A DNA stretch of 64,000 nt from Parashewanella tropica. Its GTDB lineage: Bacteria > Pseudomonadota > Gammaproteobacteria > Enterobacterales > Shewanellaceae. Shown in pieces: positions 9,411 to 20,215 of this stretch (positions are counted from its first letter, which is position 1; each line of letters starts with the position of its first letter). The stretch is from NCBI RefSeq assembly GCF_004358445.1, contig NZ_CP037951.1, positions 228,501 through 292,500 of the forward strand, written 5' to 3'. Under the pieces are notes generated by a model that was not told the origin of the DNA, searched no databases, and saw only the letters and a program-made list of their open reading frames with translations. The position numbers were made by a program, and so were the translations under genes.

Positions 9411-10750
9411 TTAGTTTAAATTCGGATCAGTGATGTGTTTAGATAAGTAATAGCAAGCAAATCCCATAGCGAGATTGGTAATGGGTAAGGCAATCAGAAT
9501 CCCCCTCACACCATCAATATATGAGCCCAATAATGCCAGCGGAATCATTAATAAAAACAGCCGGCTGACATTAATAACCAAAGAACTCATTGGTCGATGG
9601 TAAGCATTTAAGGCTGTGGCAAATAGAATAATCATGCCTAAACCGCCATAGGCAAGAGGTAAGGCGATCAAATACAAATGTAGCCAATGTAACACTGCAG
9701 GATCTTGAGTAAATAAAAGAGCAATGTGCTGGGAAAAGATAAATACAGGGATATATAACGCACACTGAAATACAAAGATGAACTTTAATGACAAGGTCAG
9801 TGCGTGTTTAGCACGTTCAGGATGTCCAGCACCTAAGTTCTGTGCGATAAAAGGCACAAGACTGGATGACAGAGCCATCACCGCCATTAATAAAATGGAT
9901 TCGATTCTAGTGCCTGCGCCAAACGCGGCCACTGCGGCATGATCCAAACGTGCTAGTAGCGCCATTAATACGGCATTGGCTAATGGATTGATCAAGTTAG
10001 TGAACGCCGCAGGGCGGGCGATATGTGCTAGACGATGCCAACTGTGTTTCACTCGCTTAATTTCAAAATCAACAAATTCAATCAGCTTACGCTTTATGGC
10101 AATGATGTAGCCTGAAAAACCAAACGCCACTAACCAAGAAAGCAAAGTCGCAATGGCGGCGCCTTGGATTTCTAATCGAGGAAATGGGCCGAGTCCAAAT
10201 ATCAATAATGGATCTAAAATCACATTTAAAATGGCACTAAAAGCCATGATTTTTGCTGGAGTATGGGTATCGCCAGTGGCTCTGATCCCTTGGTTTCCCA
10301 CCATGAGTAACACTAGAATTGGCGCGCCTAAATACCAAATTGCCATGTAGTCATGGATAAGCGGAAGGCTTATGGCTTTGGCGCCCAATAGTTGGAATAA
10401 CCAATCAATACTGAAAAAACCAATGATGGACACCAAGACCGTCAATAACAGGCTGATCAGTAACGCATCATGAAACAGGACGCGTGCTTGGCCAAATTGT
10501 TTCGCACCAATTAATCGGCCGAAATTGGTAGATACGCCTGCACCAATGCCAATCGCAATACTGACAATCAATAAGGTCACAGGAAAAGTAAAACTAATAG
10601 CGGTTAAAGCATGAGTGCCCAAGCGACTGATAAAATAAGTGTCTATTAGGTTGAAACTTAATACCGTAAAAATCCCTACTAAATTCGGGAGGCTCATTTT
10701 TAATAATGTGGGCGCTATTGGCGCGTGCAAAATGCCGTGGTGATCTTTCA
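9411..10750 (-). CDS. MATE-family multidrug/sodium antiporter
   Basis: A multidrug and toxic compound extrusion transporter of the inner membrane, with about twelve hydrophobic segments arranged as two MatE repeats. The hallmark start MKDHHGILHAPIAPTLLKMSLPNL is followed by FNLIDTYFISRLGTHALTAI, typical of the family. The frame is open upstream to 10910, but the family usually begins near this MKDHHG. The upstream extension is a non-homologous Cys/Phe-rich stretch that would run through the heat-shock promoter of groES, so I place the start at 10750; its ribosome binding site is weak. Substrate is not predictable from sequence. The gene diverges from groES. Confidence 0.85.
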
Positions 10751-10890
10751 TCAACATCCAAAAAGAGGCAGCTGCTTTTTCTTGAGTAAAAATGCAACGA
10801 AGCGAAAAAAGAATCAAGATTTTAGCAAAAATTGCCATAAAACGGCAGAGAGCAAGCATTAACAAAAATTGAATTTTTTTGGGCTCCTCT

Positions 10891-10918
10891 CTTGAAACTG
10901 ATAAATACAACCATATAT
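10891..10918 (+). promoter_or_regulatory. Candidate sigma-32 (heat-shock) promoter of groESL
   Basis: CTTGAAA at 10891-10897 matches the sigma-32 -35 element. AACCATAT at 10909-10916 is a partial match to the -10 consensus CCCCATNT, with a spacer of about 12-13 nt. It lies about 75 bp upstream of groES. Heat-shock control is established for groESL in gammaproteobacteria; this exact placement is my reading. Confidence 0.55.
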
Positions 10919-10991
10919 CCCTGTTATTAAACGGGCTTATTCCCCAAATATTTCGTTTTATTAGATTGTTATTCGTTAGGAGACTCCATCG

Positions 10992-11285
10992 ATGAAGATT
11001 CGTCCATTACATGATCGCGTGATCATTGAGCCATTAGAAGTAGAATCAAAATCAGCTGGTGGCATTGTGCTAACTGGTAGTGCAGCAGAAAAGTCATCTC
11101 GCGGTAAAGTGTTGGCGACGGGTAAAGGTCGCATTCTTGAAAATGGTACCGTTCAAGCATTAGACGTTGAAGTGGGCGACATCGTGATCTTCAACGAAGG
11201 CTATGGTGTGAAAAAAGAAAAAGTAGATGGTAAAGAAGTCCTGATCTTATCTGAGTCAGACATTCTTGCAGTAGTTACTGAGTAA
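10992..11285 (+). CDS. groES: Co-chaperonin GroES (Cpn10)
   Basis: A 97-residue subunit of the heptameric lid that caps GroEL and encloses folding substrates. The chaperonin-10 signature is at the N-terminus ([20 protein letters not shown]). The mobile loop [13 protein letters not shown] (about 23-35) contacts the GroEL apical domain. A strong AGGAG lies 7-10 bp before the ATG. It is followed 30 bp later by groEL, forming the classical two-gene operon, with a candidate sigma-32 promoter upstream. Confidence 0.98.
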   Translation: MKIRPLHDRVIIEPLEVESKSAGGIVLTGSAAEKSSRGKVLATGKGRILENGTVQALDVEVGDIVIFNEGYGVKKEKVDGKEVLILSESDILAVVTE

Positions 11286-11303
11286 TTTTCAACACGAATT
11301 TAG

Positions 11304-12968
<1,665 letters not shown>

Positions 12969-12996
12969 TCTGCCCTAAACCTATAACTTCCTAAGA

Positions 12997-13029
12997 AGCT
13001 CATAAATGCATAGTTTATGGGCTTTTTTA
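12997..13029 (+). terminator. Rho-independent terminator of groESL
   Basis: AGCTCATAAA (12997-13006), loop TGCATAG and TTTATGGGCT (13014-13023) form a 10-bp stem with one G-T pair, followed by a T run. Confidence 0.85.
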
Positions 13030-13187
13030 TTGATTTAAAATCATCAGTGGTTCTAAATAATTCTAAAAAAACTAGGAATGTCAGGGTCTAATGAGGGGTA
13101 TTACATTTTTATAAAGTCTCAAATTGAGGTGGTTTATATTAGTTTCCCCCCTAATCTTCAATGCTGTTCTTTTTCAAGTTCTAAAGC

Positions 13188-13679
13188 CTATTTTTTCAAA
13201 GTCGACCAATTAAAATTATTGTTCGTTCCTGAAATATATTGAATCGCTTCTTTTGCACCATTAGAACTATAAGTATTCGTGCTATCTTCTACAGCAGGTA
13301 GCGCTATTGAAAAATGATCCGGAGAGCCGTTAATCACTGCAAATATAGAAGTCCATCCGGTGTCGTCTGCTTCTAATTGGCCATTAACACAATCAGCTTT
13401 AAAGCCTGCCCATGAATAATGATCTTGTCTTATGATATTGATAAAGGGGTGGTCATTCTTATTGCACTGATTGGGTTGCAAATAAGTAACCTTACAATCT
13501 TGATGATTTAGATTACAGACAAAAAATACAGATCGTGGGCTTAAATTTAAAGGTATGGATGTTGCGGCTAAATTAGTACCATCACTTAATACTTCCCAAT
13601 CCCCAAAAAATTGAACCGGTGGCACGGCGGCCAGTGCTGCATTTGTACACAAGGTGGCAGTAAGTATGAAAGCTTTCAT
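13188..13679 (-). CDS. Small secreted protein of unknown function
   Basis: A 163-residue protein I do not recognise. It begins with a clear Sec signal peptide (MKAFILTATLCTNAALAAVP, cleavage likely after ALA), so the mature chain of about 145 residues should reach the periplasm or medium. The mature part has five cysteines (VCNLNHQDCK, QPNQCNKN, ADCVNG), compatible with disulphides, and is rich in Asn, Asp and Ser. It stands alone with about 270 bp upstream and no operon partner. The signal peptide and good ribosome binding region make it a real gene. Confidence 0.6.
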   Translation of the reverse strand: MKAFILTATLCTNAALAAVPPVQFFGDWEVLSDGTNLAATSIPLNLSPRSVFFVCNLNHQDCKVTYLQPNQCNKNDHPFINIIRQDHYSWAGFKADCVNGQLEADDTGWTSIFAVINGSPDHFSIALPAVEDSTNTYSSNGAKEAIQYISGTNNNFNWSTLKK

Positions 13680-13953
13680 TTTAACGTCCTCTAGTTAATT
13701 GAAAATGTACTTACAATCTCTTTGAAATTTGTATTCTATTTACTGCTTCACCCCCAATAGAGACAATAAACTCCATGACTGTCCTTGGATGTTTTGTCGT
13801 ACCTTATATAGCTAGCAATGTACTACTTAACAGTTGTACCCTGACTGAACATCAAAGGATGCAACTCATGCCACAATAACATTCCTTCATTTTATCGAAA
13901 CTTCTCCTACGCGATGCCTGTACCCAAGTGAGAGAGAAGAGTGATCAGATAAT

Positions 13954-16900
13954 TCATTGACGGGTTTCACCTTCAAACGCTCTTACTTGAGCGTCAACCA
14001 AAGTGCCAATTGCTTTCATTACCACCGCTTGTGAGGCCATCACTGAATTGCCACCATGCTGAAAAGCCATTTTTGCCTTATACCGACTGTCATAATCTAC
14101 ATTTTCTTTTTTCTTAACCTGAGCTAATGCCGTGTTATGTAAATGCCTTAACCTGACGCAGTCTTGAAGAACTTCTAGCGTTGATTCCACTTGTATAAGG
14201 CGGTTACTGCAATCCATTAAGACTGAGCAAACAATGTCATGAACCGTTTCATCCTCGCTTGATACTTGGGGTGCAATCTTATTAAAGTCGATCATTCGTG
14301 CTTTAAAGGTGTTAATGCTGGCATCCAGTTGCTCGCATAGCGTTGCTAAATTTTCATAATGAAGGATCATCTTTTTATAAAGATCTTTAGATTGAAAATG
14401 ATGTGGGGGGCTATCAATAGCGGTGTTAAGCATTTTTTGGAAAACCGCACTGTCTTTTGCTACTTGACTGAATTTATTCAAGGTTGTAGTGACCTCCATC
14501 ACGGCAGCAAAGGCAATATTGATCTGTGCTCGTACTCGAAAGTTAGGGCGATCTTGAGAGGCTTCGAATATTTTATTCAGTTCCAACATGGCACTGGCTG
14601 GCTGGGTTGGGATCATGGCCTCTACTTTAGTAAATACCTTATCAATTTCACTCTCAGTTACGGGTTCTAAAGCACCCGTTGTGGGCTCAAGTTGCATTTT
14701 TTGTGGCTGAGGCTTTAGCGGTCGTGCTGCTTTGCCTTGATTAGGAGGCGGAGCCGGTTTGGCTTTTCTCGCTAAAACCCGTTGTCCGACTTCATACAAG
14801 CGTTGTCGCTTTGCTTTTGCGTTAATTACTTGTTGTTTGACTGCATCATGATGAGTTTTAATGAGGGGCAATAAGTTTTGCTCATCAGGGATCATGCCAT
14901 TTCGTAGATAGACAAACTCATGCCAATGCCGCTGCAACCAGCCATGCTCAAAACTATTCATGACCGCTAAGGTTACAGGTGAACTACCCGAAGGGTTCGC
15001 TTTTAATTGCTTAACCTCAGCATTGACAGCGTGAGTTAATTGCTGAAATAGAAGCTGTAATAGTTCTGGATCTACTTGCAGTTCAATACTGAAGTAGTCT
15101 AATTGAGTCAATGCTTCTATAATCTCATCCTTACTGATAATGAGCTTTATGCAGTTTACTTTTTGTCTAAAATAGGGGGTTACAGGTAAGCTAGAGTGTA
15201 ATAAAACCACAGATAGCAAACCTCTGTTTTTATAAAATGGGCCATCCAAAATGGTTGCTTGTAGGTTAGTAAGCGTAGCTTTTGAGATGCCACTTATGGC
15301 TTGAGTTTCAAGGTGTATTGTTAACATTTTTTCCCACAATGTAGACATATCTACCACAACATCTATTAATATTTCTGATTTAGACATGAACTCATGCTCA
15401 CGGTCTTGATGAGCTACTGTGGCTTTGATTGTATGCGTTATGCATTCTAAACGTTCATTCTGAAACCTTTCCATACTCGCGCACAGTTGTTGAAACTGCC
15501 GCTCTCTTTCATTTGATGGTTTCATTTTCTTGATTTGTAGAAACTGATTATCGAGAGACTCAAGCTGTCTATTGGTTTGGTATTGATAGTGATTAACAAA
15601 AAGACAGAGTTGTTGCAGAGCAAAATGTCTTGTTTTTTGTGACGTTTTTCCTACGTTCCCATGGTTATTTCTGGCGTTACACATAACAACAGGGACAAAG
15701 GGCCTTACCAGTATTTGAGCCTCACAAGGGTGGGTACTTAGGTAAGTTTGGTAAGCCGAAATCGTTGTTTGAGCAGCACGGAGGTGAGCATTTGGAAATT
15801 GTTCCTTCGATTTTGATTGATAATGCGTAATGAACTGAGTCGACTGTTTGTTTGCGGTTTCGAAGAGCGAGTGTAATGCGGTTGCGGATTGCTTTTGTAC
15901 ACTCACTTTTGATTTGGGTACGGACGAGAGGCCAACGGCTGGGATAGACAAGGCTTGATGTAAACAATCAATGTCTCGCTTTCTTAAGTTTTTAGGGTGA
16001 ACATCTTTAGGAGGCGTATTCTCAGCTGGCTCAGCATCATAGTTGAACGTCGCTAGCGTTGATTTAGGAAGTTTGGACAGCGTAATTGAAAAATGCCGCT
16101 GGGCAATCTGCTCAGCTTGGGAAAACTTTGTTTTAACCGTTGATGTCAATTGTGATAATTCATCTTTAGCCAACGCTTTATTTAACCAGCTGTCTTGGTT
16201 AGTCATCATGAAAACGAACGCTTCAATGTGCGGCTTAATCACAATGGCATCTACTGGGATGTGATCGGGTAGTGAGCGTGCTAAGAAAAATTCGAGATAC
16301 GAAGCGATTTGCTGAACTTGAATTGCGCTAGGCGTACCTTCTAATTGATTGAGGCAATGTAATATTGGAACCATGCTGGAAGGTCGGACAAGGAATTTAC
16401 AAAAGCGCAAGTGGTGGATCAGATAAACACAATTTTTATGAGCCCGATGCTCTTCGCTATAGGCAAAACACAACCTGTGATGGAGGATTTGTTCTGCGTA
16501 AACAAATTGACCAAGGGCTGCCCGAGTTTCTTCTAAACTCGACTCAATAGGAATGGCCGTTTCTTTTTCTGCTCTTTCGACGAGAATACCGGTATTTACC
16601 ACAAATTGCGCATAGCTCTGGCATAACTGATCAAAACCTATTTTATCTTGATACTTTTCGATTAATTTAAATCCCAACTGTAACAAGGCTAGCTTTGAAT
16701 GAACAAAGGTATCTAGGCTTACGGTACTAAGCTCTTGGCTCAGAGGTGAAAATGGAACTGATCTCGCATCTGCGGATAAATAATTCATACATACACCACG
16801 GAGAATGGCATCTGACAGACAGAATTCGTTAGTGAGCAGTTCCATGCCTTTTAGGCACAGGCTAATGGTGTTGATATGTAATAAGGCATAGACGCGATCA

Positions 16901-17316
16901 GAGTTGCTCGATGGCGTTGTAGGAAGGCTTAAAAACTCTTGCTCTATTGGTGAGCTTTTTAAATAGTCAGAATAACCGCAATAGAGTCTGTAAAACTCGA
17001 TAAATAACTGTTCGGCTTGTAAACAGTTTTGACTTACAAAATCAGGGCTGCGTGTTTGTGCTAGTAAAGGCTCCATCTTGGCGTTTAATTGATGAGCTTT
17101 AGCATGGAAAGCGGGGAGTTTGCTGTCTAATCGTCTACCGAGTTGGGTATCAAAATTTAGAGGTGGTGCTTCGGGTTCAAGGTCTAAAGATACAGGAGTA
17201 TGAACACCTGATTCCATTTGATGGGGCAAATCATGATTCGCTACTGCGGGAGGCTCTGCGGCATAACCAAGCATCCAAGCACCATAGTTGTAGATGAATT
17301 GAGGAATGCCAAACAT
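13954..17316 (-). CDS. Large helical protein of unknown function (1120 aa)
   Basis: Not recognised. The N-terminus MFGIPQFIYNYGAWMLGYA is short and hydrophobic/aromatic, followed by a proline-rich stretch. It is not a classical signal peptide but might be membrane-interacting. The rest is almost entirely predicted alpha-helix with many Gln, Leu and His, interrupted near residues 845-875 by a basic Pro/Lys-rich linker (KAKPAPPPNQGKAARPLKPQ). No catalytic motif was found. It is monocistronic and similar in style (very large, cytosolic-looking, helical) to the 1023-residue kinase-like protein at 5970-9041 and the 496-residue protein at 29950-31440. Such proteins are often effectors or structural proteins, but I cannot assign a function. 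Confidence 0.55.
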   Translation of the reverse strand: MFGIPQFIYNYGAWMLGYAAEPPAVANHDLPHQMESGVHTPVSLDLEPEAPPLNFDTQLGRRLDSKLPAFHAKAHQLNAKMEPLLAQTRSPDFVSQNCLQAEQLFIEFYRLYCGYSDYLKSSPIEQEFLSLPTTPSSNSDRVYALLHINTISLCLKGMELLTNEFCLSDAILRGVCMNYLSADARSVPFSPLSQELSTVSLDTFVHSKLALLQLGFKLIEKYQDKIGFDQLCQSYAQFVVNTGILVERAEKETAIPIESSLEETRAALGQFVYAEQILHHRLCFAYSEEHRAHKNCVYLIHHLRFCKFLVRPSSMVPILHCLNQLEGTPSAIQVQQIASYLEFFLARSLPDHIPVDAIVIKPHIEAFVFMMTNQDSWLNKALAKDELSQLTSTVKTKFSQAEQIAQRHFSITLSKLPKSTLATFNYDAEPAENTPPKDVHPKNLRKRDIDCLHQALSIPAVGLSSVPKSKVSVQKQSATALHSLFETANKQSTQFITHYQSKSKEQFPNAHLRAAQTTISAYQTYLSTHPCEAQILVRPFVPVVMCNARNNHGNVGKTSQKTRHFALQQLCLFVNHYQYQTNRQLESLDNQFLQIKKMKPSNERERQFQQLCASMERFQNERLECITHTIKATVAHQDREHEFMSKSEILIDVVVDMSTLWEKMLTIHLETQAISGISKATLTNLQATILDGPFYKNRGLLSVVLLHSSLPVTPYFRQKVNCIKLIISKDEIIEALTQLDYFSIELQVDPELLQLLFQQLTHAVNAEVKQLKANPSGSSPVTLAVMNSFEHGWLQRHWHEFVYLRNGMIPDEQNLLPLIKTHHDAVKQQVINAKAKRQRLYEVGQRVLARKAKPAPPPNQGKAARPLKPQPQKMQLEPTTGALEPVTESEIDKVFTKVEAMIPTQPASAMLELNKIFEASQDRPNFRVRAQINIAFAAVMEVTTTLNKFSQVAKDSAVFQKMLNTAIDSPPHHFQSKDLYKKMILHYENLATLCEQLDASINTFKARMIDFNKIAPQVSSEDETVHDIVCSVLMDCSNRLIQVESTLEVLQDCVRLRHLHNTALAQVKKKENVDYDSRYKAKMAFQHGGNSVMASQAVVMKAIGTLVDAQVRAFEGETRQ

Positions 17317-17548
17317 TTAAGCTCCTGACTGTTCTGAAAATAAATGCCTCCTGTAAATGTAACTAGTCCTAACCTCGTAATATATCTAAAAACCAACAAA
17401 GCAATGATGAAATTTAGTTTAAAAATAATGAGATATGATGGATTTTGAAAAGGGTGGGAACTGAAATCTGTAATCAGGGACTGTCAATTATTTTCATTTT
17501 AAATCGCTGTGAAGGTCAGAGGGTAATGAGTTTATCCATTAATTGTTC

Positions 17549-17599
17549 TTGTCATAAAACAACAATCAAATCGACATAAATACGTATCCTCATTGTCAT
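17549..17599 (+). promoter_or_regulatory. Possible Pho-box-like array upstream of the lipoprotein gene
   Basis: TTGTCAT occurs at 17549-17555 and again at 17593-17599, exactly 44 bp (4 x 11) apart. In between, the 11-bp phase is filled by CAACAAT, TCGACAT and ACGTATC, mostly with AT-rich tetranucleotide spacers. PhoB boxes are CTGTCAT-like heptamers repeated every 11 bp. Only the outer two, and partly the middle unit, match, so this is a weak candidate. The rest of the 330-bp gap (17317-17646) shows nothing I can name. Confidence 0.3.
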
Positions 17600-17646
17600 T
17601 TTAGTTTCTTAATTTAGTTAAGTTTTTTAATTTTTAAGGACAGAAA

Positions 17647-20169
17647 ATGAACATGAAACGCAATATGCTTGCGACTATTATCATGGCCAGCTTATTAGCG
17701 GCGTGTAATGGTGATGACGGTAAGGATGGAAAAGACGGCAAAGATGGTCAGAATGGAAGTGCAGGTGGTAATGGCAGCAGTGGAAAAAATGGTGCGGCGG
17801 CGCTAGTCGTTCATACGGAACTTCCGGTTGGTCATGCTCAGTGTACCGATGGCGGTATTAGGGTGACATCTGGCACTGATACCAATGAAAACGGTAAGTT
17901 AGACGGCGACGAAGTATCAAACACCAGCTACGTTTGCCAGCAAAATAACCAAGATTATTTTGAGCGCATTGCGACTTACCCAGTGTGCTTGCAGTTCGAT
18001 AACAGCTGTGACACTGATGAAGAAACGGTAGCGGAAATTTCTGCCGCCAGTGAGGACGGCATGGTGGTTTATTATACCGATGGCGAGCAAGAAGCCTTTG
18101 GTGCCGTGAGCATTGAAAACCCTGAACAGCCACAAGGTTTAGGCACGTTTGAGCTACAAGGTGAGCCAACGTCAATTTCAGCATTAGGTAACTACTTACT
18201 GGTTGCCACCAACCTTTCAAAAGACGATACACAATCAGGCAGTTTAGAAATCTATAACATCATGGATACGGCCAAGCCTATGCTTGAGCGTTCGATTGCG
18301 CTTGCGGGTCAGCCTGACTCTGTCGCGGTAAGCAAAGACGGTAACTATGCCGCTATCGTACTTGAAAATGAGCGTTTAGATGAAGATACGCCATTTCCAC
18401 AAACCGAAGCTGGTGAAGTGATTGTACTCAAAGCGATGGGCGGTGTGGATTCATGGACAACCTCAACTGTGGCACTTAAAGGGTTAGCTGACAATCACGC
18501 TGATGATCCTGAGCCAGAATATGTAGACATTAACGACAACAACATTGCTGTGGTTACGCTACAAGAAAACAATCATATTGTATTGATTGATTTAGAAACG
18601 GCAAAAGTCACTAAGCATTTCTCAGCGGGCACAGTAAATCTGGCTGCGATTGATAACAAAGAAGAAGATCGCATTCAACTGACTGGCAGCTTAAGCGATG
18701 TGCCGCGTGAGCCAGACGGCGTAAGCTGGATCAATAATGACTTCTTTGCCACTGCTGATGAAGGTGATTACAAAGGTGGCGGCCGTGGCTTCACCGTGTA
18801 TAACACTCAAGGCAAAGTGGTGTATCAAGCGGCAAATCAACTTGAGCATTTAGCGGTGCGTTTTGGCCATTACCCAGAAGGGCGCTCAGAAAACAAAGGA
18901 AACGAGCCAGAAAACATTGAAGTCGGTGAGTTTGGTGATGACAACTATTTATTTGTGGCCTCTGAGCGTGCCAATTTAGTCTTCGTTTACGATGTGAATG
19001 ATGCAGATACGCCAAAGTACAAGCAAACTTTGCCAGCGGCGGTCGGGCCTGAAGGTATTCTAGCGATCCCAAGCCGCGACCTTGTGATTGCATCAAGCGA
19101 GAAAGATGATCGTGGCGATAAAATGCGTGCGGGCCTCAACATCTACCGTTACGGCAGTAAGTACAATAGGTACCCAAGCATTCAGTCTGTGAATGATGCT
19201 AATGGTCATCCAATCCCTTGGAGTGCGCTTTCTGGTTTAGTGGCAGCTGATGACAGCAAACACCTTTATGCCGTTGAAGACAGTGCTTATACCCACAGTC
19301 GACTCTTCAAAATTGATGCCAGTAAGCAACCTGCGGTATTAACGGCAGCAATGCAAATCAAAGACAGCAATGACGTATTAAAAGGCTTGAAAGTGGTGGC
19401 GGTTGACGCAGCCGAAGATGCTAAATCTGACGCCCGTAAAGATGTCTTTGATTCAGCGGATTTAGCGGCAATGGTCAATGAAGATAAAACCGTGAATCTC
19501 GATCCAGAAGGCATTGCTATGGCAGCTAATGGTGGATTCTGGTTAGTGTCTGAAGGCTCTGGTACGGTTGGCGACAAGAAGAAACCTGTAAACTCAGTTA
19601 ACCTATTGTTGAAACTGAACAAGGACGCTGAAATTACTCGCGCTCACCGCTTACCTGAAGCGCTAGAAAACGTGCAATTACGCTTTGGTTTTGAAGGCGT
19701 GACTGAATCCGATGGCAAAGTGGTTATCGCGATGCAACGAGCATGGAATGACGAAGAAACAGTGCGTATTGCTAAGTTTGATCCAAGCAATACTAGCTGG
19801 AAGTTCTTCAACTACACCTTAGATGAGCCAAAATCACAAAACGGTGGCTGGGTTGGTTTAAGTGAAATCACCGCCCTTAAAGATGGTGAGTTCCTTGTGG
19901 TTGAGCGTGACAACCAAAGTGGCCCAGATGCAGCGATTAAAAAGCTGTATCGCATTTCACTTAAAGGCTTAGCCGATGGCGCAGATGTCACTAAAATGAT
20001 GGTGCGTGATTTAATGCCAGATTTAACTCGCTACAACAACCTTGCGTTTGAAAAGGTAGAGGGTTTAGCGGTGATGCCTGACGGAAACGTGTTTATCGTT
20101 AATGACAATGATGGCGTTGACGATAACAGCGGTGAAACTCAGCTATTGAATCTTGGAAAGATTTTGTAA
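17647..20169 (+). CDS. Lipoprotein with collagen-like stalk and phytase-like (esterase-like) domain
   Basis: An 840-residue lipoprotein. The signal sequence ends in a lipobox (LLAAC, Cys at about residue 20), so it is anchored to a membrane, probably the outer one. It then has a Gly-x-y run (DGKDGKDGKDGQNGSAGGNG) like a short collagen stalk, and a small Cys-containing module with SGTDTNENGKLDGDEVS, as in DUF7151. The remaining roughly 700 residues resemble choice-of-anchor-I/beta-propeller proteins (GDDNYLFVASERANLVFVYD) ending in a phytase-like region (LDPEGIAMAANGGFWLVSEG). Family members are annotated as esterase-like or phosphatase-related. Hydrolysis of a phosphate ester is plausible but not shown. 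A bidirectional terminator follows. Confidence 0.75.
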   Translation: MNMKRNMLATIIMASLLAACNGDDGKDGKDGKDGQNGSAGGNGSSGKNGAAALVVHTELPVGHAQCTDGGIRVTSGTDTNENGKLDGDEVSNTSYVCQQNNQDYFERIATYPVCLQFDNSCDTDEETVAEISAASEDGMVVYYTDGEQEAFGAVSIENPEQPQGLGTFELQGEPTSISALGNYLLVATNLSKDDTQSGSLEIYNIMDTAKPMLERSIALAGQPDSVAVSKDGNYAAIVLENERLDEDTPFPQTEAGEVIVLKAMGGVDSWTTSTVALKGLADNHADDPEPEYVDINDNNIAVVTLQENNHIVLIDLETAKVTKHFSAGTVNLAAIDNKEEDRIQLTGSLSDVPREPDGVSWINNDFFATADEGDYKGGGRGFTVYNTQGKVVYQAANQLEHLAVRFGHYPEGRSENKGNEPENIEVGEFGDDNYLFVASERANLVFVYDVNDADTPKYKQTLPAAVGPEGILAIPSRDLVIASSEKDDRGDKMRAGLNIYRYGSKYNRYPSIQSVNDANGHPIPWSALSGLVAADDSKHLYAVEDSAYTHSRLFKIDASKQPAVLTAAMQIKDSNDVLKGLKVVAVDAAEDAKSDARKDVFDSADLAAMVNEDKTVNLDPEGIAMAANGGFWLVSEGSGTVGDKKKPVNSVNLLLKLNKDAEITRAHRLPEALENVQLRFGFEGVTESDGKVVIAMQRAWNDEETVRIAKFDPSNTSWKFFNYTLDEPKSQNGGWVGLSEITALKDGEFLVVERDNQSGPDAAIKKLYRISLKGLADGADVTKMMVRDLMPDLTRYNNLAFEKVEGLAVMPDGNVFIVNDNDGVDDNSGETQLLNLGKIL

Positions 20170-20183
20170 TTTATCTCAGTGCT

Positions 20184-20215
20184 AAAAAGCCACGACAAGG
20201 AGCGTGGCTTTTTTG
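20184..20215. terminator. Bidirectional terminator between lipoprotein gene and trkH
   Basis: AAAGCCACG (20186-20194) pairs with CGTGGCTTT (20203-20211). A residues precede it and a T run follows, so it can terminate transcription from both sides of this convergent junction. Confidence 0.85.

Noticed and set aside
10751..10910. N-terminal extension of the MATE transporter
   Set aside because: The extension is unlike MATE N-termini and runs into the groESL promoter region.
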